Origin: Tetrapyrgos nigripes
Taxonomy: Eukaryota; Basidiomycota; Agaricomycetes; Agaricales; Campanellaceae
Direction: 5' to 3'
Assembly: GCA_013368315.1 (NCBI GenBank)
Contig: JAACJM010000078.1
Span: forward strand, 62,001-126,000
Length of the DNA stretch: 64,000 nt
In this document: one piece after another, positions 46,002 to 56,429 of the stretch
Numbering within the stretch: position 1 is the stretch's first letter
How the letters are laid out: every line of letters begins with the position of its first letter
Position numbers and translations under genes: made by a program
The notes under the pieces: generated by a model
Seen by the model: the letters and a program-made list of their open reading frames with translations, nothing else
What the model was told of the DNA's origin: nothing
Databases searched by the model: none

Positions 46002-49000
46002 CTATTTGTGTTGGTACACCTGTGGATGTTCCTGGTGGAATTTCTCAACCATGTCCATTACACTTGATAGGTTGGACGTGGGAACCCAAGAGTTCTCAGA
46101 GTCAGGGTAATCCAACCATTTGATCAGGTATTGAGTTCCCTTTCTGTTTCTGGTGGGCTTTGAGTCGAGTACCTTTTCCACGTCGTATTCTTCATCTTGG
46201 CCCATGTGCATCCGTCTCAACGTATGGTGATAGTAACGATGCGTGAAAGATGGGGTGTATTTGCCAGGTTTTTGGTAATTTCAACTTGTAGTTGACCTGG
46301 CTGATTACTTCAATGATTTCGAACGGTCCATGACAACGATCAGACAACTTAGCTTTTGGTCTCGTTGTTTTTAGATTTTTCCCATCGAGTAGCACTCTAT
46401 CCCCAACTTTGTACCCTGTCCATGGTATAGAGTGGTTTCCGTGCTGATTCTTCATGGTTTCTGCCGCTGAAGATAAACTAGCTTTGAGCTCATCTCTGAG
46501 TCGGTTAAGATTTTCGAGACGTTCTTCAACTGTTGGTAAGTTGGATGTCGGGTTGAACGTTGGGAAGAATCACAGTTGATATCCGTGTAAGAGTTCGAAT
46601 GGTGATTTCCCGGTTGCTGAGTGAACTCTAGTGTTATGGCTGAATTCTGCATATGGTATGTAGTCCACCCAGTCTTCCTGTCGGTAGTTGCAGAAGATCC
46701 ATTGATACGCCTGTTTTCTGGCTATACATGCATACGCACTATATTTGCTTCTCTTCACGAAGCCATTCTATCCTGAAGTGCACCTAGAAGTAGATGAGCC
46801 TGTCACTCAGATACAATCCACCCAGAACTATCCTAAGTCAATCAAAGCAATAACAGTATGCACTATACGAACTCTGTTCAGCAGTAGTCTAACATAGATG
46901 ACTACATCAATCTCATAAGTACACTTATTGTCCTCCTGAACCCATCTATCCAATGTCCCTTCTCTTCGTGAAGTATCCTACTCTCCTCCAGACTTGTTCC
47001 AGTGTTTGATTACTAGATACTATGGACCTATGGACACGTAGCCGACGTGTGTGGCTTATGGACTTTCTCTTTTCCGATACTGTACAGTTATAGCGACCTT
47101 AGTCATCTGTTCCCTCCCTTAAATACTCGAACCAAGTAGATACACCTTAGACAAGTTCCCTACACACACTGTAAAAGCCTAACAGCATACCAGTTATCAT
47201 ATTGAACTTCCTGCAAGGTGCACCACACCAAGCAGGCCTATTTTAAAGTTTCTTTGAGACCTTGAGTAGCTTCACGAAGCGTGTTTCCTGGTACAGAGCG
47301 TCCCAGAAGTTGTACAGAGCGTACCTCTTGACTCATCAAGCTCATCTAGAGTTTATTAAAGAGAAAGGTGCAGAGCGTACCTGCCATAGTCTTCATTGAT
47401 AGTATTCGCGAAGTACTAAGTTTTCTTCAATACTAGCCCATTATCTTGTTTATCCTTTCCTTAAGGGCACCCCAGATTCCTTCAGGTAGACGACGCCTGT
47501 GCAGAAGTCCTTGTATATTTCCATCTTTCAGCCCACCTCTTGCCTTTGTAACACTTTGGGCATACCTATCATCTCACCACCATCATCATCGCATAAACCC
47601 CTCAACGCTACCCTCATCAAATCCCTACAACACCCTATACATACCTACCCTTTCGTCCCCCTTCGCTGTCCAGCTATCCTCTCTTCCCAAAGACATCTCA
47701 CTACTTCGTTTAAGACAACTCAACTACCTTTACCATCCTCTCCACCTACCCCATATCACATATAGAAACCTATCCCCTTCTATTCAAACATACATTCATA
47801 CTTTTATACATATCTTCTGTTAGGGAGCTTCAGCATCCTGTACCTAAAGAACTTGCTTGATAGTTGTGGTTGTTTGGTAGTTATTCGCTGCTAGACCCAC
47901 GTCTACCATCTCACCGTAAGAACTGTTCTAGCTCTTGGTTGTATCGTTCAGATTCTCTGTCGGTCTGTGGGTGATAAGCTGTACTCAGGGCTGATGTTAC
48001 TCCAAGTTTCTCATGGACTGTGGCCATGACTTTACTAGCAAAATGTGGTCCTCGGTCAGAGATCATTTTATCCCACAGTCCATATCGCCGCCATGTGTGA
48101 TCAAGTAAGAGGTTAACTGTACCATCGCTGTCAATTGTTTTTGTGCACGGCAATATAACGACGGTTTTTGTTGACCTGTCAACGACAACATGTACTGCAT
48201 TGAATCCTTTACATTCGGGGAGATCTGTGATGAAGTCGGTAGTGATAGTTCCGAAGAGTCGTTCTGGAATTTCAGTGGGTACCAAGGGAACTCAGGTCGG
48301 ATTGTTATTGGGTTTCGTCAGTTGACATTTGGCACAGCCGTTTATATAGTCTCTGACAAATACCGACATACCCAGCCACCAGAATTCTCTGCTGACTAGT
48401 TTGTAGGTTTTATATCTTCCAGGGTGACCCGTCGCTAGAGAGTTGTGGTGTAACTTTACGATGTCTCGTCGGAGATCGTTGTCGGCTGGGACATAGATTT
48501 TGCTGTGGAATAATATAATCCTGTCCTCGTAGTTCCATTCCTGTAGATTTTTTACCAGAGACCGTGGTCTGTTTTGTAGGATGACGTCGAGGGCACTCAC
48601 TACTTCCAGGTCCCTTTTGGGGGACTCTTTGATCCTTCGTCGTAGTTCTACGTCTCCTATGGCAGTTACAGTCCCTTGTCTGGTTGCTCGGATACGGAAG
48701 AACTTAGGATCAAGTAGGACCCTGTTGGTATTGTCGTTTTCTATTCCGACTTGATGATCTGGTCATCTAGACAATGGATCAGCTTTGTTAAGGCTTCCCG
48801 GTTTATGGAGCAGGGAGAACTCAAATCGTGTTAGGAACAATGCCCATCGTGCTTGTCGTTGGCTAAGTTTCTGAGCTGTCTGGAAGTATGTCAGGTTATG
48901 ATGGTTGGTCAGGATTTCAATTGGGTGTGGGGCTCCTTCTAGGTAGTGTCGCCATGCTTCTAATGCCTGTATGATTGCAAGCAATTCCTTGTTGTGGATG

Positions 49001-50970
49001 TCATAGTTTCATTCTGTCTCGGAGAGTGACTTGGAGATGTATGCCACTGGGTGCCATTGATTGTTGTCTCCGGTTTGCATGAGTATCTCTCCTGTTGCAT
49101 ATTCTGATGCGTCGACTTCTACTCGATATGGTTTGGTATGATTGGGCATTAATAGGACTGGTTTGGACATAAAAGCCGTTTTGAGTGATTGAAAGGCTTC
49201 TTCCGCTTCTGTTCCCCAACTCCACTGATTGTCCTTCCTTGTTAGGTTGAACAGTGGTTGTGCGATTTTTGAGAAGTCTTTGATGAATCGTCTATAAAAG
49301 TTTATGAATCCCAGGAATGCTTGTACTTCCTTCACCGTTTTCAGTGTTGGCCATTCAATTACTCCTGCTACCTTCGCAGGGTCCATTGCTAAGGTGTCGT
49401 GGGAAATGATAAGACCTAGGAAGTCGACCTTATCAGTTTTGAACATGCACTTCTCTGGTTTCGCGTATAAGTCGTTGTCCCACAAGCATTGTAACACCTT
49501 TTGTACAAGTTCACGGTGAATATGAGAATGTCATCCATATAAATAACGACCTTCCCTTGATCGATCAGATCCTTAAAGATTGTATTCATCATTGCTTGGC
49601 AGGTGGCTGGTGAATTCATCAGTCTGAAAAACATGACTGTTGGTTCGAAAAGTCCTCGATTAGTTTTGAAGGCGGCTTTCCATTCATCTCCTTCTTTGAT
49701 TTGGATGTTATTGTGTCCCCATTGTAGATCGATTTTGGTAAACACGTGGGCGTTCTTGAGTTTGTCAATAAGTTCTGGAATAAGGGGTAAGGGATACGCG
49801 TTTTTTACAGTACCCTTGTTGAGCTCTCGGTAATCCTGTATGGGTCATAGTTTTCCATCTTTCTTTTTAACAAAGAAGAAAGGACTCGCCATAGGTGACT
49901 TCGATGGTTTGATGTATCCTTTTTTAAGATTTTCGTCCAGGAAGGAGTCTAACTCGGTTTGTTCGTTTGGTGATAGAGGGTATGTTTTACATGTTCGTGG
50001 TTGGAAGCCCTCTCGTAGTTCGATTGCGTGGTCCCAACTGCCTCATTGGGGTAAGTGTTCTGAGGTTTCTTTGTCAAACACCGACAAGTAATTGTGGTAT
50101 TGTTTGGGGATTTGTTCTTCTAGTGGTGTTGGTTGATCTGTTGTTGTTTGATTCTTAGTGATTTTCTGCGCTTTCTGTAAAAGCTACTCGGATACTCAGC
50201 TTGATTTCTGATGATTCTTCGTCTTGGTCTTTTGGGGTGTCAATATATTCCATGGCGAGTTGACTCCATTGGTCTGGAACGTTCCATTGTCCTGTTGTAT
50301 CTTCTGAGGATAGTAACGCTCCCGATTTGATCTGTCTCATGTGATTGTGCCAGGGTTGTGATCTTCAACGTTGGCCTGCTATCTTGGGCTGTGCCACTGG
50401 TTTATAGGGTCCAGTGGCTTCTTTGTATAACACTTGGTATTCTCAGTGATAGATTCTGGGGTCAATTACTTCAGGTTGTCTTGGTTTCATGGGATGAATT
50501 TTTGACTTAGCTCTGATTTTTACCGGTGGTTTCTCTAGTACACAGGTATCATCACAGCGTGTTAGGTTAACTTCTGAGGTCACCCAGTCAATTTCTGGGT
50601 TGTGGTGTTCTAGCCAATTGGTTCCTAGGATGATATCGTGTTTACCGATGTCTGTAATATAAAACTCGGCCGTCTCTTCGTGATACGATTTTTGATCTTG
50701 TGTATAGATTCATAACTTCTGGATGGTGTAATGTGTCACCCATCCCATAACGGTTTTAGATCCGTCAACGTTTTGTACAGGAAAGGGTTTTTCTATTGGG
50801 ATTTGATTTAGGTGGTGTTTTTGAGCGAAGGTGTTGTTGATAATAACTCCTTCTGCTCCACTGTCTAGCAGAGCAATTGCGTCGATTTTTCGTCCAGTTA
50901 TTTTGCCGATTAATTCTGTTTCTAGTTCTATCGAGGGAATCTGTCGATTTCAAGTGATTGCCATGATTCT
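46002..50970 (-). pseudogene. Pol polyprotein of Gypsy element 1 (PR-RT-RH-IN-chromodomain)
   Basis: In order on the minus strand: aspartic protease with ALLDSGAEGVIIN near 50,870; RT with [38 protein letters not shown] and the catalytic YMDD at about 49,530-49,541; a deletion/frameshift just after DDILIF (about 49,503); RT thumb, RNase H ([16 protein letters not shown], with TNHHN where TDHxN is usual); an HHCC-type zinc region (HHNSLATGHPG...CAKCQ); integrase core (TTDFITDLP, SDRGPHFAS, YHPQTDRESERYNQELEQ); interruption by an insert at 46,703-47,913; resumed integrase (CNYRQEDWVDYIPYAEF) and a chromodomain (DEEYDVEKVLDSKPTRN, KWLDYPDSENSWVP). Premature stops are TGA (at least nine seen). 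Confidence 0.92.
46703..47913. mobile_element. 1.2-kb insertion inside integrase, solo-LTR-like
   Basis: Integrase codons stop after ...NQELEQFLR at 47,914 and resume with IFCNYRQ at about 46,700. The insert starts TGATACGCC and ends CATCTCA (TG...CA), with CCAT on the left and CCGT on the right, a 4-bp duplication differing by one transition. No coding region. It contains three copies of the palindrome CTTCRYGAAG (46,753; 46,964; 47,270) and three of GCAGAGCG/TACAGAGCGT (47,290-47,380). A solo LTR of another retroelement fits best; a non-LTR insert cannot be excluded. Confidence 0.6.
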
Positions 50971-51079
50971 TAGCTTGGATGGGAACTGTGGCTTACGAAA
51001 GGGTATAAGGCTCATGTATTGCCTATTTTTACTGGTATATATGTCCATATCCCTCCTCCTGACAACGTGACAGGGGTGT

Positions 51080-53240
51080 TCAAAAATCCACTTGTGTTAC
51101 AAGGTCCTTCAGGTATCCCGCTGCTTTCTTCTTCTCTTCCCCAGATAGTGCCCTGACTTTGGCGGTGAATTCTTCCGCGATCTCCTTCATCGTGGTATTT
51201 GTCCCGGAGGACGAGGGTTCGGTTGTAGCCTTTGTTGTTCTGATTGAAGGTTTCCAGGCCATATTATTGGAGTTGGTCGTGGTGGGCCTGGGAAACGTAG
51301 GACAGTTAAATGTAGTATGTCCTAGTCTGCGACAGCCGAAGCATCGTCCTTCCTGTTTCATCCTTTCCCTTTCTTCGTTTGTCAGCTTAGGTGGATATTT
51401 GATATTCGGAGATGCACCTGGGGTATTTTTCTGGAATGTATTTACTTCCATACTTCTCGCTCGACTGCCTCCCGCATTCTGTGATCCTTTAATCTGTCAT
51501 TCTCCTTCCCCTCGTGATTTACTCCATAAAGCCTTCTCTGTCTGCCTTTCTACCCAAATCATGTGTTGTTTAACAGCAACTTTCTGTAGTGCCTCGAGGT
51601 TCCTGGGTTGCGATGGTAGATAGGAAATTCGATCTACCAATCCTTTCAGAAGTCCTTTTCAATAGTACTTCATTAAACCTTCGTTGTTATAGCTGGTATC
51701 TTTAGCGTATAACTTGAATTGAGAGTTGTACTTATCTATATCCGCTAATGCTCCTTCCATCCTTATGACCTCTATCTTTGCTTGTGCTTGCATTTTTCGG
51801 GACGTTGGTTTAAAGTCATGTAGAAATTGTTGTTTTACTTCTTGCAACGTCCACCTCTTCTTCTTCTTAGACCCCAGTGACGAGTCTTCGTTTGTGCTCC
51901 AATACTCCTTGTCACTATCACTAAAATCATCGTCTTCTTCGTAGATTTTCGCCATCATATCGTGAGCCATTGTCCTGCTTCCTCTCCCATAAAGAGTGTG
52001 AGAAATAGCGCTATCTTCTCGTTTTCCGTGGGGTATACTCCTTTGTTAAGTCAGAGGTATTTGGTGAACTCAGCTAACCAATCCTTCACCAAGTTTCGTT
52101 CTCCTGTAAACTTTTCTGGTTTTGCTCCTCTTTCTTTTGTGGTTTTGTTTGGGAGCTGATCGTTGTCAGAGAGGGTATCAGCGGGAGGTCTGTTTGTTCC
52201 TCCTGTGGCTGCGGTAGCTGAGGCGGGTTCGTTGTATTCGGACATTTTGAAGGAAGAAATGAGATTCTGGAGATTGATTGTTTGTTGAGGAGGGACGGAT
52301 ATGGGTTCTTGGATTGCACTGGGGGACCTGTCAGATGGAGATCTTCTAAGGGGAGTTTGTGGTTCGATGGGAGAGAGTGGAAGTTCTGGTTCGGGGGTAG
52401 GTTTGTTTATGGGGAGTTGGGTTTCTGTAGCGGATTCTGGTACGACGTGTTGCCCAGTTGATTGTACGGGTTCTAGACCGTATCCTAGTTCTGTTTGGGT
52501 GATTGCTCGATTGTGTATAGAGAGTCGGTTCGGGCACGGATTATTTGGACAGGCCTCCCACTGGTTGTTAACTGAAACGTGATATTCTTCCTGTCATTGA
52601 GAGTGGTATGCGTGGGGTCGATGGATACAAGTAGTGGGGATATGAGGTGAGGAGGTATGACTAGGGACTCGGGATGCAGCATGTGATCGTGATCAGGTTA
52701 TTCTAGGGTTTCCGCTTCTGGACATACACTAGTTGATGTCTTCAGGGTCTGAGAACAGGTGATCCCACTGATTGATGGGTACGTCCTCCCAATGGAACCC
52801 TTGCCGATAGTAGTCATTTATTCTTGGGGTTCGAGTTTGGTAATATCTCTTGCGTTCTTCTTGGCAGTGTTCTAGGATGTCACTTTCCCTGTAGTTGCCA
52901 TGACTGAACCAACAAGGAATAGGAGTGTTTCCAAGTCAAACAAAGTAACAAGTGTCTATGACTGCCACGTAACGTGGGGATGCGTTTTCAGGAGATATCT
53001 TTATTCAAAGATATTCAAAGATGGTCACTTCACCTTTGGCCCACGTTCTTTCGTTTAATTTGATCCAATGGTTATCAAATGTGATGGTGTGCTTTTGTAC
53101 TGTGTTTTTGACTCGTTGCGAGTAATCTTTGAAGCTGTCTGGGTCTGAATCTTCGATTTTATAGCAGTATTCTGGTGGGGGTCGGATTCGTAGGTTGTCA
53201 AGGAATGGTTCAAAGTTGAAAGCCAGTGTGTATGGTTTAG
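51080..53240 (-). pseudogene. Gag of Gypsy element 1
   Basis: Long minus-strand frame that can be followed from about 53,240 (PPPEYCYKIEDSDPDSFKDY) through a Ser/Pro/Gln-rich stretch to MSEYNEPASATA at 52,245, a capsid-like part (KFTGERNLVKDWLAEFTKYL; WTLQEVKQQFLHDFKPTSRK) and a CCHC knuckle CFGCRRLGHTTFNC (about 51,350), ending QVDF-stop at 51,080. Interrupting stops are TGA except one TAG near 52,730. The region 5' of the MSEYN methionine may be a separate leader ORF. Gag forms the particle and binds the RNA. Confidence 0.8.
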
Positions 53241-53514
53241 GATTTCAATTACAGAGTCGGTTGACCACCCTACTCGAATCAGCGAGTCTGGTTTTATGTC
53301 TCAAAACTGTGTAGACAGGGGATGACTTTGTGCAACAACTCCTTGAGATTGTTCATGCCAGCCAACCTGTGAGACTCCTCACACAGGGTAGAGCTGCTGG
53401 GCTTGGGGGCACCGTAGGGGAAAGATGGGGAATAGGAAGGTCCAGTAAAACAGAAGGATTTGTAGTGGGTTGTGAGGTCTGTTTGTGAGGTGGGTGTAAG
53501 AGAGTCTGTTCAAG

Positions 53515-53942
53515 TGTCAAGAACGTTGTCACTTAGCGAATAACCACCCAAGTCACACGATGAACAAGATAGATTGGCAAGTTACAATGAGAAGAGAGAG
53601 AGAGAGAAAGATGTAGAGAGATAATAGAGACGAGTAGTGGACGAGTAGCTGACTAGGCTCGACACTGCACTGTACTAAGAGTGGAGTGGAGACGAAGTGA
53701 ACAGACTAAAGAACTAACTACAAGTCCCTTGGTATATATGTAAAAGAAGTGAATAGAGAATAAGTGAATAAGTAAGAATGTCCATGGAGATAGGAATCGG
53801 AGGAGATAAATGATGTACATGTCAGATCTAGTGATGGTAACCGTAGATAGGGGAGATGATGATGGGAATATGAGAGAAATGAATAGTAGTCCATGGAGTT
53901 AAGAAATGAATAGGGAGGTGAATACAGTGGCAATTCGTGACA
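53515..53942 (-). repeat. 5' LTR of Gypsy element 1
   Basis: 428-bp partner of the LTR at 44,887. The first internal bases on the minus strand (CTTGAACAGACTCTC) are not the usual initiator-Met-tRNA primer site, so another tRNA or self-priming may be used. Confidence 0.95.
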
Positions 53943-54024
53943 CTGTACCCCAGTTAATTTATGTCATAGCGACCTCCCAAATCTTTACCACAGCTTCAAA
54001 CTCCCACCCCTTTTGTTGCCACTC

Positions 54025-54717
54025 ACACAGCAGGGTGTGGAGCACATTTACCAGCCATTTTTGTGCACTCTTAAATGACAGATAGTTCACATGATCTCAG
54101 GTGAGATAAAATCTGTCATATTTGCTGCCAAAAACCGGGTTGCAAAAGCTCAAATTATGCACTCAAGTTTTTCTGTGCCAAACCTTTTATTCATTTGTGA
54201 CCAAAAAAGAGAAGCAAATAGTATTTGAATTTTGATTTGTGAGAAAATGTGCAAAAATGATATGACCAGTATTTGCATGCCGGATTCCAGTGAGTAAAAG
54301 GAATTCATCAGGGTACTTGAAAAAACACAAATTTAAATTACCAATTTTTCTCAGCAGCCAGGCCTACTCCATATGGCACTGATTTGAGGCTGATGTTCCA
54401 TATGGAGTATGCCCGGTGCTGAGCAAAACTCCGTCATTTAAATTTAGATTTTTCCTGTCCGCAGTGCTTTTCCTTTTACTTGCTGGAATCTGGCACACAG
54501 TACTGATCATACCTTTTGCGCATTTTCTCACAAATCAAAATTCGGATACTATTTGTGACCAAAAGATGAACAAAAAGTTTAGCACAGAAAAACTTAAGTG
54601 CATAATTTGAGCTTTTGCGACCTGGTTTTTGTTTATCTCACCCAAAATTGTGTGAACTATCCGTCATTTAAGAGTGCACAAAAATGGCTGGTCAATATGC
54701 TCCACGCCCTGCTGTGT
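54025..54717. mobile_element. 0.7-kb fold-back (long inverted repeat) element
   Basis: Two arms of about 320-350 bp (54,025-54,377 and 54,398-54,717) are imperfect inverted repeats around a centre at about 54,387, where CTCCATATGG faces CCATATGGAG. Outer ends ACACAGCAGGG.GTGGAGCA match in inverse. Shared internal marks include TTTTTGTGCACTCTTAAATG and GCAAAAGCTCAAATTATGCA. No coding capacity. It resembles a fold-back or long-TIR MITE; the arms have diverged considerably. Confidence 0.75.
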
Positions 54718-54749
54718 CAAATTATTACAGTAAGCTGGTCTCTCACAGG

Positions 54750-55305
54750 AGGCATGCACCACTATGGTTGACTGCCAACTGTCTTAAAGCTGATTGTTTG
54801 ATGATTGTTTTACCATTGAACAACTGTCCTAATGCAAATGGTAAAAATTTCTCATGGACTCCCCCCAAAGTCCAAGCAGGTTCAAACCCTGCTGGTATTT
54901 CATACAAACATATATCATTCCTCTACCTTTGAGCAAGGTCAAATGCCAGGGGATACAAACTACAAACTGTGGCTTTCATTAGGAAACTGTGGAACACATC
55001 TCTGGTTTGGCAGTGAAAAAATTGAAAAACCAGGCATAGAATAATTAGCAGCTAGGTAAAAATGATCTCTCAATTCTATAAAACTGCAAGTCCAAATGAG
55101 AAGATTGATACAGCTATATGACAATATTTTTATTGCCAGGCTGCTCTACATCCTGTGTAAAAGTACCAAGTATGTGCAGAGTTTGTACATGTGCCCATTC
55201 TAGCTGATGGGTCAATGCAAACTGACCATCGAACAACTGTCAAACAACCAGCTTTAAGACAGTTGGCAGCCAACTGTAGTGGTGGATGCCTCCCATGTCT
55301 GCCCT
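54750..55305. repeat. Second inverted-repeat pair
   Basis: Sequence at 54,752-54,815 (CTGCCAACTGTCTTAAAGCT) recurs inverted at about 55,230-55,300, with about 420 bp between. GCAGGTTCAAACCCTGC at 54,888 is a perfect T-arm-like stem and loop with a B-box. The unit is not identified. Confidence 0.45.
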
Positions 55306-55687
55306 TCCCAACAACTGAAATGTCTAGACTCAGTCTGGACTGGGTCAAAGGACCATTGATGTTGTGCCAACATCTCAACTCATCTCACCTTCCAGTGTCA
55401 TGCTTCATGGGATATAATGTGTGTCCACAGCTTTCTCACTGCAAGTATGAAAGGGGTGTGGACCAGCACTGACATGTGGTGAGTATGAGGCTGCAGGGTC
55501 TACCTCAGACTAAGTAGCCTATGACAACAACAAGGACACTACAGATGGTGGAAAACTGAAAAAAGAAACAACATGCTGATGCATTGGATGGGTTGTTGTT
55601 GGGTTGTTGGTAGGCAAACAAACTGTGACATCACAGTCACAAAACAAAGATCAGGAGATTTAGGAATAGACAAATGGGAAAAGCAGG

Positions 55688-55980
55688 GGGCAATTCGACA
55701 TAGCCACATGCAGAAATGGAGTGTAAAGAACTAATCCTTCATTTCATTTCGGCCTTGTAATGGCCATACTATCTGCCATTTGCCAGCATTTGCTGCCCTG
55801 CTCCTCTGCTTCTCAAGCTTGGCTTCAGCCTCAACACCCTGGCCCCTTGTAATTCTTGCCTCTCCATCATCAAGTCCTCCCTTTTTCCACAAGGTTTGGC
55901 AACAAACTTTGACCTCAGCATTCCCTCCAAGTCAGAACTCTCTTCTTTACAAGGCCCTTTTAAGGGACTTGTTCTTACAA
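55688..55980. repeat. CpG-decayed members of the hairpin repeat family
   Basis: 55,696-55,765 (ATAGCCACATGCAGAAATGG ... GGCCTTGTAATGGCC) and 55,950-55,980 (TTACAAGGCCCTTTTAAGG, ACTTGTTCTTAC) match the family sequences ATAGCCACACGCAGAAACG and TTACGAGGCCC...ACTCGTTCTTA with CG changed to CA or TG. Confidence 0.6.
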
Positions 55981-56225
55981 ATGCTGTTTGCAGCAGTACA
56001 CTGGCATCTCCTGCCAGATGCAGTCCAGACCTCAGCTTCAACATCTCCCATCCAATGCTGTGCACATCACATGGGATCATGGTGTGATGACATGGCCTTG
56101 TCTGCTCTCATCCACAACGCTCATCGGCTTTCCAATGTGACAACACCTCTTCACTATGCTTGCCATACTTTACCAAAAACCATATGATTTGAAAGCTATA
56201 ATTTATTTTGGAGATCCACAGTGTC

Positions 56226-56428
56226 AAGAGTCATGCACAGCAGCCACCCCCTATCTCTTGTTTTCCTCAGACTCTCCCTTTTTCAAACACATGTTCAATA
56301 CATGTGCTTTCTCATGTACTTATGAGTCACATTGACTCATTCTCCTTTCTGACTCATTTCTTTACTCTGACTCATATGTAAGATATATAAACTGTAGATG
56401 TACTTTTACTTTAGTCCTGATATTTTTC
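56226..56428 (+). repeat. Promoter-like repeat block, copy 1
   Basis: Starts TGTCAAGAGTCATGCA, contains CAAACACATGTTCAATACAT and ATATATAAACTGTAGAT, and aligns with 58,851-59,028. TG start and TATA box suggest the left part of an LTR. No element body is recognisable downstream. Confidence 0.55.
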
Positions 56429-56429
56429 A

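Larger units (their letters stand above)
44887..53942 (-). mobile_element. Complete chromodomain Ty3/Gypsy LTR retrotransposon 1
   Basis: 428-bp LTRs (44,887-45,314 and 53,515-53,942) start TGTCA and end TGACA, and the element is flanked by the direct repeat CTGTA (44,882-44,886 and 53,943-53,947). The 9.06-kb element is transcribed on the minus strand with the order Gag, protease, RT, RNase H, integrase, chromodomain. The LTRs differ at seven sites, all transitions. Coding regions are riddled with premature TGA codons, one pol frameshift and a 1.2-kb insertion in integrase, so it is inactive. Confidence 0.95.

Noticed and set aside
47446..47823. 125-codon plus-strand open frame
   Set aside because: It lies inside the non-coding 1.2-kb insert and is a Ser/Pro/His-rich C/T-tract product.
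55780..56187. 135-codon plus-strand frame starting MPAFAALLLCFSSLASA, signal-peptide-like
   Set aside because: The sequence belongs to CpG-decayed hairpin-family repeats; the hydrophobic start is incidental.
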